Source of the DNA: CAZIVO01 sp964542765
Lineage (GTDB): Bacteria; Planctomycetota; UBA1135; UBA2386
Assembly: GCA_964542765.1 (NCBI GenBank)
Contig: CAZIVO010000095.1
Span: forward strand, 1-14,571
DNA length: 14,571 bases
Direction: 5' to 3'
The translations under genes and the position numbers were made by a program. The notes below the pieces were generated by a model. That model searched no databases. It was not told where the DNA came from and worked only from the letters and a program-made list of their open reading frames with translations. Below, one piece after another: positions 1 to 7,830 of the stretch (position 1 is its first letter; every line of letters begins with the position of its first letter).

Positions 1-3000
1 GCACCAGCCACACCAGGGTAGAACGAGTTGTTCGCGGCCGAAGGATCGCTGCTCATTCTTGATGACTTTTGCCATCGAGGCCCAACCGTCCATGACCGAC
101 TGCGCCTCAACCTTGCCTTGCATCGCGATCAGGAGCCAGCTATCGAGGTTGTAGTTCGGGGATTGCTTGCCGGGAGCCATCTGCAAGAGTCGGTCCGGCG
201 CTCGGGCGGCAGCGATCGCTATGACCGAGGGTAACCAGGTCTGCAGAGCGTAGGAGGCGAGGCTATTCCTGTTGCTCATCAGCGTCGCCAGGATCCTGTC
301 GGCCAGGGCTTTATTGCCACGGGCATGGGCCAGCATCAGCAACTCTGCTTGTACAACGACATTGGCGTGGTGGGTGATCAGGCGCCGCCCGATCGCTCGG
401 TTGATGATGTTGTCATCGACCTCCATGCCCAGCTGGCTGGCGGCCAGGGCGACGCGTAAGGCCTCGGCGTCGAAAGGTTGCTCTGCGAGGGTGGTGATGG
501 CCTGAGCTAGCTCGGCTGAGCTATCGCCAGAGGCTCCCAGGAGGCCGCGATACAGGGATAGGAAGCGCTCGCGATCGCTCGCTCCGAGCATGCGCAGATA
601 GGATCGGCCGATTTCCTCTCCTTCGGGGAAGAAGGCCAGAAGGTCGAATTCATGATTGCCGCTGAGGGCTTCATCGGGGGTTCTGGGCGCTGGCGATTTC
701 ACCGGCAAGGGCCCCAGCGCCAGGGCCGGAGCGTCTTCGGATTCGGTTCCTGTGCGGTCGAATTGCGCACGTATGGAGATCGAATGGTTAAGTCGGTCCT
801 GAAGTCGGCGTCGCTCCTGCAGATAGGCGCGCGCCTCGCGGACGCGCCGTTGTGGGTCTTTGATTGCCGCGATCAATCGAAGGCGGAACCCCAGAAAATT
901 CCCGTAAGGATCCTTGCTGCGTAAGAGGATACCGAGAGCCTTGTCCGCTTGCCCTTGTTCGAGCAGCAAGGACGCCATCAGCGCCGCCTGGTACACGAAG
1001 ATCTGTGGAGTGTTCTCGATGTAGGTTTCCATCAGCGCGAGTAGCTGGTTCTTGCGACCGAGTTCGCGGAGCAGGTTGGAGATCTGCATGAACAGGCTCA
1101 TGTCCTGCGGTTTTTGCCGGAACGCGACCATGTAGTCTTTGACGGCTCCGTCCATGTCTCCATCGGCGTGCTTGAGTTTGGCGCGCAGCCGGAGGTGAGA
1201 ATCCGTCTTTCCGCCGAGTCCGGCAATATGCGTGCGGAGTTCGGCGGAACTCATCGAGGGAGCCAGCTGGTCAAGGGTCCGCTGATCAAAGATGTCGAAG
1301 TCGGTTTTTTCCGACATCAGCCGAAAGGCTTTCGTGCGTCGGCTGACAGCCTCTTCGCCATCTGTCATCCGAGCGCCGAGGACCCATCCGCGTGGATCTT
1401 GAGGAAGCTGCTCACGGATCTTGAGGAAGAGGGACTCACCATGAACGCGCGAGAGTTTTGCTGTCAGGCAGAGCACCGTGAAGGGGTGCTTGTCGATGGG
1501 GGTGAGGTCACCCAGAGAAAGTTTTTCAACCAGATTGGCCTGCACGGCGGAGGGGATCTCCATGGCCAGCAAGCGCAGGATGCTCGACCGCTTTTCCTGG
1601 TCGTTGAACTTTTCTAGCGCCTTGTCGATGACGATGCTTTGGCGTTCCTTGGGGAGTAACTTGAGGAAGCGAACTCGCGAAGGCAGCATCGTGTAGCGAC
1701 CCACGTTCTCGAGCAGAGTTTCGACCAGAGGCACCAGATCCTTGTCCGGTATGGTGCCCATCGCAGCATCCAGATAAGAGGGGATCAGATTGCCTGTCTT
1801 GTCGGCGGTCACATCGGCGAGGATGCGACGCAAGGAGGATGCGATGCGTTCGGCTTCGAAAGAGCTATTGCGCAGAGCCGACAGCACGCCACTGACGCGG
1901 CGCCTTGCCTCATCGTGATTCAAGGCCTGCTCGAGCTTCAACAGGGCTCGCGCCTGTTCGTCGACCGGGATGCCGAGCAGTGCCGAGAGTCCAGAGAGTG
2001 CGGAGTCGGCTTTCTCGTCGCCGCGCTGTGCCGCCGAGGCGATCTGGGCGTGCAGGGTGCGAGCCAGGTCGGCGGCGCCCCACAACCAGGCTTTTCTCGC
2101 GGCCAAGGCCAGGTTTTCGGGGCTGGCAGACCCCATGCTCGCCTCGGCGCCTTTGAAATCGCTCGAGAGGAGTGATAGTTCGAAGGATTCCTGTGCGAAG
2201 GGATGATCCTCACCGCTTTGCTCGAGGAGCTTGGTGGCATCGTCCAGTCTGCCGGCGGCGATCCTTCTGCCGAGGATGGAGCGGCGGATATCTTCGGTCG
2301 CATCCCTTGCCGCGAACAGACTCTCCTCGAACGTGAGCAGCTGGGCGCTGAGTTGCTTGTTGTTCAGCGCGGTTGCCAGTCGGTGGAGTTGTCCGATCAT
2401 GGACAGGCGCATCGGCGCGGCAATGCCGGGAGTTTCTACCTTCGCGACGATCAAGCCGATGAGCGGTTGGAGCTGTTCAGTCGTCGTTGCTACGCGTAGC
2501 GCGCCATCGACCGCCAGTGCGAGGGCGGGGTTTTCTTTCTGTCCGCGGTTGGCGCTCGGCAAGAGCACAGGCTTGCCAGCGATACTCGAAAGCAACTTCA
2601 TGGGGAGGGCAGGCGCGCGCTTTGCGGGGAGGGCAGGCGTACGCTTTGCGGTGGTGGTTTTTTTGGCGGGCGCCGTTTTGATGGCTTCCTTGGCGGGGGC
2701 CGTTCGGATGGCTTCTTTGGCAAGAATCGAGGCGGCAGCACCGAGATAGAGGGTGAGCGCTTCGTCTTTTGCGCCACGTTGCTCGGCGAGGCGAGCAACC
2801 GCCAGCTGGCCGGCGATATCCTCGGGATTGCGGCGCAGGATCCGACGGCGGATACGTTCGGCATCGGCGATCTTGCCCTTGGTTTCGTAGAGGGTTGCGA
2901 CGCGTTCTTCGACCTTGGCAAAGTCGATGGCAAAGCGTGCGCGGGCGAAGGCGCGTTCGGCAGACTTGAGATCGTCCAGTTCGAGGAAGGCCTCTCCGAG

Positions 3001-6000
3001 TTCAAGGAAGGCGGCGGGAGGAACTTCCTCGCCGAGCGCCAGGAGATCACGGCCTCGATCGACATAGCCAGCCCAGTCGCGTTTCGCGGAAGCTTCATCC
3101 ATCAATTCGCGAGCAAAGGTCGTTCGCTGTTCGCCGGCGACCAGAATGGTCTGTTCCATCGAGCGAGTGCGCGCCTCTTCATCTTTCAGGGCTTCGAGGC
3201 AGTCCTGCAGAACTCGCGTCAGGTAGACCTTGTCCGGCTTGTTTGCGATCCGCCGACGCAGGGCGCGTTCGACGAAGCGTAGCGTGCGCGCGGGGGCGTT
3301 GAGGTTGAGCAGGCCATCGACAGCGACGATGAACAGGTCGTCCTTGTTGTCTTGCAGGAGGATGTCGCAGAACATCCCGATCGCCTGCTCGAGTTGCTGG
3401 TGGTTGCGCATTGCATTTGCCAGCAGCAGGAGTGTCTCGATGCGGTTGGGGTTCTGCGCCAAGGTGCGGCGATAGACGCGGATCGCGTCGTTGTGGCGAC
3501 CTGCCAGGGTGAAGATGCCGGCCGAGAACTCGTATGCGATGGCAGGGGCGGCATCGTCGCCCGGGCGCTCGATCATTTCGTTGATCACTTGCCGTGCTTC
3601 TGCGGGACGGCCGCGTTCCAGTGCGCTCATCGCCAGCTGTTGTCGGTAATCGATCTCGTTCTCCGGATCGGCGTCGATCAGTTCGCGCAGCGTGCGATCG
3701 TGGTTGCGGAATTCCTCACACTCCCAGAACATTCGTGTCTTGTCCTGGAGCGCCTGAACTCGCTTGTCGGGTTGCTTGCCAAATTCGTCGAGGATCAGCG
3801 AGGCCGCGATACTGTCGCGCGCGCGTGTGTAGATCTTGATCAGAGCCTGGCGCTTGGTTTCGGCGTGCTCGGGTTCTGGTCCGGCGAGTTCATCTTCGAG
3901 ATCGACGGCCAGGTCGGCGAGGGTGCCATCGCGCGCGGAAAGATCGAGGACACGTTCTTCGACCTGCACGCGCCGGGCCTCGCTGCCTGCTTGGAGCCAG
4001 ATCTGGCGAAAGATCTGATTGGCCTCGTCACGATCCTTGCTTTCCTTGCTGTTGCTCAGCATCCAGGCCAGCCGCAAGCCGATGTCCTCGGTCTCTGTCT
4101 CTGTCCATGCCTTTTTGAAGAACACCGTGGCTCGTTTGGTCTCGCCCATGCTTTCGAAGAGCTCCGCGAGCCGCGCGATGCTGACAGGCGTCTTGAAAGA
4201 TGAAAGATAAGTGTCGATGACCTTGATGGCGGCAGCCTTGCCGGCGCGTTGAAGCAGATGGTTGGCTTCGAGGATCAGGCCTTCGATACGCTCCTTTTCG
4301 GTTTCTCGCGCACGGAGCTTGCGCAGGCCATGTTCGATGGCGGTATCGAGCGAGAGTTCCATCGCCGCCCGGGTCAGCGCGAGGATGTTCTTGACTCGAG
4401 AGGCATTCGTGATGCCGTTGCTCAGGAGCTTGCTCGCTTCTTCCATTTTGCGCTGATCGGTCAAGAGCAGTGCGAGGGAGATGCGCAGGCCCCGGTCATC
4501 CGGCCTTTGGGCGAGCTGTTTTCGCGCCAGTTCGAAGGCCAGTTCGGACTGGTTGTTTTCGACGGCGACCTCCAGGGCCAGTCGCTGAAGGTCGGGGTCG
4601 GTGGTGTGTTCGAGGAGTTCCAGAGCTTGCTGTCCGCGTCCTTGCTCGCGCAAGAGAGTCAGGAGTGCGTGGAGTTGAGAGGGGAGCTTGTCGGCCCTGG
4701 CGAGCCAACGGTCGGCCAGATCACCCAGGCGCCCTGCGCGCCTCATGAGCGAGGCTGTCCGGCTGAGCACGAACTGGCGGTCCCGTCGTTTCGTCGCCAC
4801 GGCGAAGGCCTGGTCGTACTCTTTCAAGGAACTGTCGATCGATCCGCTTTGTTCTTGCCACAGAGCTCGGCGTAAAAAGATGGTCAGGTCAGCCTTTGGG
4901 TCCGAGCCGGTTGGCAAGTGCCAAGCCAGCGCCAGGTCGAGCAAGCCGTAGCCCGCTACCAGATGGCCGACGCGGCGTGCATAGTCCGGGTCCTTCGCCG
5001 TCTGCACGGTCTGCTGAAAATCCTCTCGCGCAGCCTCGCGGTTGTGCGTCGCCAGGTGGAGTTCTGCGCGCCGCAGGAGCCACTGCGTCCGCAGTTCGGT
5101 TGGGGCATCTTCATCGGCGAGCAACTTGTCGAGGGTGCTGATCGCCTCGTTGTTATGGCCGGTGGCGTCCTGCAAAAGCATGCGCAGCACATCGTTCTCT
5201 CGCCCTTCTTCGGGTAGCCAGGCCAGTGCCGTTTCGAGGTTGCCTCTGGCGCGAGCGAGCGCGAATTTCTGCTCGGGGGTAGCTTTGTCCCAGAGTTTTT
5301 CGAGGTCGTCGAGATGCCCCTTCTTCCGTAGTTCTTCGTGGATCTGCTGCTGGATCGGGTCCTGCTGCGCTGCGGTCAAGGGCAGGGCGAGGAGCAGGGG
5401 AAGAACTGCCGTCATGACCTGTCGCGATGGTGACCTGGCGGGCCAGCGGCGCACCAGCAAGGACAGCAGGAAGGCGATCAGCGCAGCCAGGGCGAGGGAG
5501 CGTGCGATGGGGACCAAGGTCGAACTCGGGGAGCCGACGAACACGACTCCATTCTGCAAGATCAAGGGGAGCTCCGCCGGGACGATCGGAAGTTCACCCT
5601 CGGTCGTGCCGGTGGCGGCCAGAAGATCCAGTTCAGGCGCGATGGGCGCGCGGTCTTTTTGTGGCAGCGGTCGGCGGGCTCCGCCCCGCAGGAGCGTGCC
5701 ATCTGTTTCGACCGTCACCTCGAGTGTTTCACTCGCGGGCCATTCAATGCGGCAGGAATAGTTTCCGCGTTCAGCTGGTGTCATCGCCACCGCCAGATCC
5801 TCTGTCTTGAGCATCGGGACTGGCCAGGTTGGTCCGCTGACATGCTGGACTTGTACGTCGAGATGGGTTTCGTATGCCGTCATGACAAGGCGTGGTCGAG
5901 CTGCCTGGCTGCCGCGGCTGAGGGCTCGGAGGTCATCGGCGAGGAAGCTGGCGTAGGGCGGATGGGCGCGCAGGGCGCTGGCCATGGGTCCGAGCAATTC

Positions 6001-7830
6001 GCTGGCGTAGACCTGCACCCGCCCACGGCCTTGGTCCCAGTCTGCGAGCAGTGGCCGCTGATCGCCGGTCGCGACCAGCAAGCGGGCTCCCGGGCGCAGG
6101 CGAGCTTCGACGAGACCGTCGGTCGCTGGCAGGGGTTCCCCTTCGAGTGAGCCGATCGCTTCAAATCGTTGCCTCAGGCCCAGGGGGAAACATCGGCGAT
6201 GGACGCCCGGCAGGAGTGAGGACTGTGGTTCCTTGAAGCGCAGATCGGGTAACTGGAATCGCGAAGGGCAGGCGTAGAAGCGTCCGCGTCCCCAGTTGGC
6301 GAGGTTCATCAGGAAGGGTGAGTTGCCTTGAGGCCCGATCAGGACGGTGGTCAGGTTCTGTCCGGCATCGGCCATCTGGCGCGCGAGTTGTTCGAAGGGC
6401 GCCGACTCCACACCGCCATCGGTCAGCACCAGAATGTGCTTGAAGCGAGTGCGCGCATTCAGCATGGCGTAGTAGGCCTCTTCGAGCGCGGAGTAGATGA
6501 CCGTGCCGCCGCCGGCTTGCAGGCGATTGAGTGCGCGGGTGATCTCGATGGTATTCGAGGCCGGCTGGATGGGTGCTGCCCAGCGTTTACTGCCGTAGAA
6601 CTCGACGATGCCGACCTTGTCATGTGGCAGCAGTCGGCGGATGGCCAGCCGTGCAACTTCCTTGGCGAGTTCTACCCGGTTGCCGCCCATGCTGCCGCTG
6701 GTGTCGATGATGATGACCAGAGACAGGGAGGGGTCGCGCCGTTCCTCATGCTGTGGCATATCGACTGGCAAGATTTCGGCCAGTGGTGAGGTGGTGTAGC
6801 CGCCAGGCCCCAGATTCGATTGCGCTCCGGCCAGCATCAGCCCCAGGCCATCATGAAGGACCGCGTCGCGGATTCTTTCCTGCTCCTTGCTGTCCCAGGC
6901 ACTCGCGGGAAGGTCATCGACGATCAAGGCATCGACCTTGTCGGTTCCCTTGACGAGTTCTATTCCGCGGCGAGCGAGTGTCGAACGGAGGGCTTCGAAT
7001 CGTGCGTCATCGGCTGAGAGATGTCCGACGCGTGTGCGCCCCTCTATCAGCAGCGCCGTTCGTTCGATGCCGGTCTGGGGATCGACGGCATCAGCGATGA
7101 CCAGGCGTGTTTCGAGTTCCACCAAACCGGTTCCTCGGGGCGTGACCTCGATACTGTGTCCGGATTGTCCAGCGTCCAGCGTCACCGCTCTGGTCGCCAG
7201 CAGGGTGTCCCCTTCGTGGATTTCAATTCGAGCCGTTTCATTCGCAGCGGCCGAAGTGCTCACGACGACGCGGAAGGCTTCCTGTTCCTGGGCGGAACTG
7301 GGATGGCGCACCGTGGTGATGGCGGCTTGCACGGTTGACGATGGGATCTTGCGGAGATGCAATCGCGCTGCTTGCTGCGTGATCTCCGCCAGTAGCGGCG
7401 CCAGTGGTGGCCCGACGTGTGCTTGATCGGTGAAGAGCGCTATTTCGCCGAGGTGCCCGCTGGGGATCAGCGCCAAGGCGTGGCGTAGCGAGTTGGCGAG
7501 GTCGGGCGATGCTGCCGTGGTGAGTTGATGAAAGGGATCGCTGTGCGGGGTGGCTTCACGCCAGTTCACGATCTCTTGTCGGGCGTCGTTGAGCCTGGCA
7601 GTCTGTGCGCCAGGACCATGTGCGATGATGGCGACTCGGGTCGTCGGCGGGGTCCCCCTGATCAGGGGGCCTGACAGGGCCAGCGCGAGCAGAGCGATGG
7701 CCGAGCATTGCAGGATGACGACGAGGGTCTTGCGCATTCCATCGATGGGTGCGCGGCTCCGCCACGCCAGCCATGGAACAAGGGCGGCGAAGATCAGCAG
7801 AGTGAGCAGCCATGGATGGTCGAAGATCAC
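1..7830 (-). CDS. Giant membrane-anchored VWA / GATase-like / TPR protein (C-terminus off window)
   Basis: One frame stays open from a GTG at 7830-7828 to base 1: 2610 codons with no stop, so the C-terminus is outside. GTG is chosen because it overlaps the upstream stop (GTGA) and has GAGGG 8 nt before it. Approximate domains: TM helices 8-25 and 36-54 with an Arg/Lys-rich loop between them; degenerate VWA 64-138; beta sandwich 165-262; amidotransferase-like fold 267-357 with the family-type GPGGY loop but no nucleophile Cys; full VWA 370-540 with MIDAS D376-x-S378-x-S380, T443 and D471; Ig-like 645-720; TM 778-794; second hydrophobic segment 806-821; then TPR-like helical repeats, clearest near 1434-1500, 1610-1705 and 2212-2300. 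By the positive-inside rule both VWA and TPR parts face the periplasm. The N-terminal 800 residues resemble Bat/MoxR-associated VWA proteins; the TPR part recalls BatC/BatE fused on. The exact function is unknown, probably a periplasmic scaffold. Opposite-strand frames here are shadows. Confidence 0.9.
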   Translation of the reverse strand, partial: MIFDHPWLLTLLIFAALVPWLAWRSRAPIDGMRKTLVVILQCSAIALLALALSGPLIRGTPPTTRVAIIAHGPGAQTARLNDARQEIVNWREATPHSDPFHQLTTAASPDLANSLRHALALIPSGHLGEIALFTDQAHVGPPLAPLLAEITQQAARLHLRKIPSSTVQAAITTVRHPSSAQEQEAFRVVVSTSAAANETARIEIHEGDTLLATRAVTLDAGQSGHSIEVTPRGTGLVELETRLVIADAVDPQTGIERTALLIEGRTRVGHLSADDARFEALRSTLARRGIELVKGTDKVDALIVDDLPASAWDSKEQERIRDAVLHDGLGLMLAGAQSNLGPGGYTTSPLAEILPVDMPQHEERRDPSLSLVIIIDTSGSMGGNRVELAKEVARLAIRRLLPHDKVGIVEFYGSKRWAAPIQPASNTIEITRALNRLQAGGGTVIYSALEEAYYAMLNARTRFKHILVLTDGGVESAPFEQLARQMADAGQNLTTVLIGPQGNSPFLMNLANWGRGRFYACPSRFQLPDLRFKEPQSSLLPGVHRRCFPLGLRQRFEAIGSLEGEPLPATDGLVEARLRPGARLLVATGDQRPLLADWDQGRGRVQVYASELLGPMASALRAHPPYASFLADDLRALSRGSQAARPRLVMTAYETHLDVQVQHVSGPTWPVPMLKTEDLAVAMTPAERGNYSCRIEWPASETLEVTVETDGTLLRGGARRPLPQKDRAPIAPELDLLAATGTTEGELPIVPAELPLILQNGVVFVGSPSSTLVPIARSLALAALIAFLLSLLVRRWPARSPSRQVMTAVLPLLLALPLTAAQQDPIQQQIHEELRKKGHLDDLEKLWDKATPEQKFALARARGNLETALAWLPEEGRENDVLRMLLQDATGHNNEAISTLDKLLADEDAPTELRTQWLLRRAELHLATHNREAAREDFQQTVQTAKDPDYARRVGHLVAGYGLLDLALAWHLPTGSDPKADLTIFLRRALWQEQSGSIDSSLKEYDQAFAVATKRRDRQFVLSRTASLMRRAGRLGDLADRWLARADKLPSQLHALLTLLREQGRGQQALELLEHTTDPDLQRLALEVAVENNQSELAFELARKQLAQRPDDRGLRISLALLLTDQRKMEEASKLLSNGITNASRVKNILALTRAAMELSLDTAIEHGLRKLRARETEKERIEGLILEANHLLQRAGKAAAIKVIDTYLSSFKTPVSIARLAELFESMGETKRATVFFKKAWTETETEDIGLRLAWMLSNSKESKDRDEANQIFRQIWLQAGSEARRVQVEERVLDLSARDGTLADLAVDLEDELAGPEPEHAETKRQALIKIYTRARDSIAASLILDEFGKQPDKRVQALQDKTRMFWECEEFRNHDRTLRELIDADPENEIDYRQQLAMSALERGRPAEARQVINEMIERPGDDAAPAIAYEFSAGIFTLAGRHNDAIRVYRRTLAQNPNRIETLLLLANAMRNHQQLEQAIGMFCDILLQDNKDDLFIVAVDGLLNLNAPARTLRFVERALRRRIANKPDKVYLTRVLQDCLEALKDEEARTRSMEQTILVAGEQRTTFARELMDEASAKRDWAGYVDRGRDLLALGEEVPPAAFLELGEAFLELDDLKSAERAFARARFAIDFAKVEERVATLYETKGKIADAERIRRRILRRNPEDIAGQLAVARLAEQRGAKDEALTLYLGAAASILAKEAIRTAPAKEAIKTAPAKKTTTAKRTPALPAKRAPALPMKLLSSIAGKPVLLPSANRGQKENPALALAVDGALRVATTTEQLQPLIGLIVAKVETPGIAAPMRLSMIGQLHRLATALNNKQLSAQLLTFEESLFAARDATEDIRRSILGRRIAAGRLDDATKLLEQSGEDHPFAQESFELSLLSSDFKGAEASMGSASPENLALAARKAWLWGAADLARTLHAQIASAAQRGDEKADSALSGLSALLGIPVDEQARALLKLEQALNHDEARRRVSGVLSALRNSSFEAERIASSLRRILADVTADKTGNLIPSYLDAAMGTIPDKDLVPLVETLLENVGRYTMLPSRVRFLKLLPKERQSIVIDKALEKFNDQEKRSSILRLLAMEIPSAVQANLVEKLSLGDLTPIDKHPFTVLCLTAKLSRVHGESLFLKIREQLPQDPRGWVLGARMTDGEEAVSRRTKAFRLMSEKTDFDIFDQRTLDQLAPSMSSAELRTHIAGLGGKTDSHLRLRAKLKHADGDMDGAVKDYMVAFRQKPQDMSLFMQISNLLRELGRKNQLLALMETYIENTPQIFVYQAALMASLLLEQGQADKALGILLRSKDPYGNFLGFRLRLIAAIKDPQRRVREARAYLQERRRLQDRLNHSISIRAQFDRTGTESEDAPALALGPLPVKSPAPRTPDEALSGNHEFDLLAFFPEGEEIGRSYLRMLGASDRERFLSLYRGLLGASGDSSAELAQAITTLAEQPFDAEALRVALAASQLGMEVDDNIINRAIGRRLITHHANVVVQAELLMLAHARGNKALADRILATLMSNRNSLASYALQTWLPSVIAIAAARAPDRLLQMAPGKQSPNYNLDSWLLIAMQGKVEAQSVMDGWASMAKVIKNEQRSFGREQLVLPWCGWC
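2599..2716 (-). repeat. Tandem repeats encoding an Ala/Lys/Pro linker in the giant protein
   Basis: Two adjacent short tandem arrays lie in frame at residues 1706-1744. On the plus strand, two 24-bp units (2602-2625 and 2626-2649) agree at 22 of 24 positions, and two 27-bp units (2663-2689 and 2690-2716) agree at 23 of 27. They encode repeats of the type KRTPALPA and AKEAIKTAP. This gives a basic, Ala/Pro-rich low-complexity linker between two helical-repeat blocks. Both unit lengths are multiples of three, so copy number can change without breaking the frame. The flanking protein is ordinary TPR-like helix. Confidence 0.85.
5368..5415 (-). other. Internal signal-peptide-like segment inside the giant protein (possible second start or TM hairpin)
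   Basis: Residues 806-821 of the giant protein begin with an in-frame ATG at 5415-5413. They read like a secretory signal: Met, a Leu/Ala/Pro-rich core, then T-A-A followed by Gln-Gln-Asp. A typical TM helix (778-794) and an Arg-rich loop lie just before it. The likeliest reading is the second half of a TM hairpin carrying the TPR part back to the periplasm. It may also be the fossil start of a once-separate secreted TPR gene, or an internal start still in use. No convincing Shine-Dalgarno precedes this ATG: only a GACAGG-like stretch 2 nt away, which is too close. Confidence 0.5.

Noticed and set aside
2599..2716. Short tandem repeats as a CRISPR-like array
   Set aside because: There are only two copies of each unit, no spacers, and they are in frame within a coding sequence.
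1114..3282. Several plus-strand frames of 160-172 codons (1114-1617, 2231-2749, 2779-3282)
   Set aside because: All lie opposite the giant protein and overlap each other in different frames. Their composition is low-complexity and no family is recognisable.
3352..4203. 283-codon plus-strand frame
   Set aside because: It is antisense to the continuous giant protein, whose frame shows clear TPR motifs here (for example around residues 1434-1500). The plus-strand translation has no recognisable domain.
4249..4875. 208-codon plus-strand frame
   Set aside because: It is antisense to the giant protein. GC-rich codon bias opens opposite-strand frames; no domain or start signal supports it.
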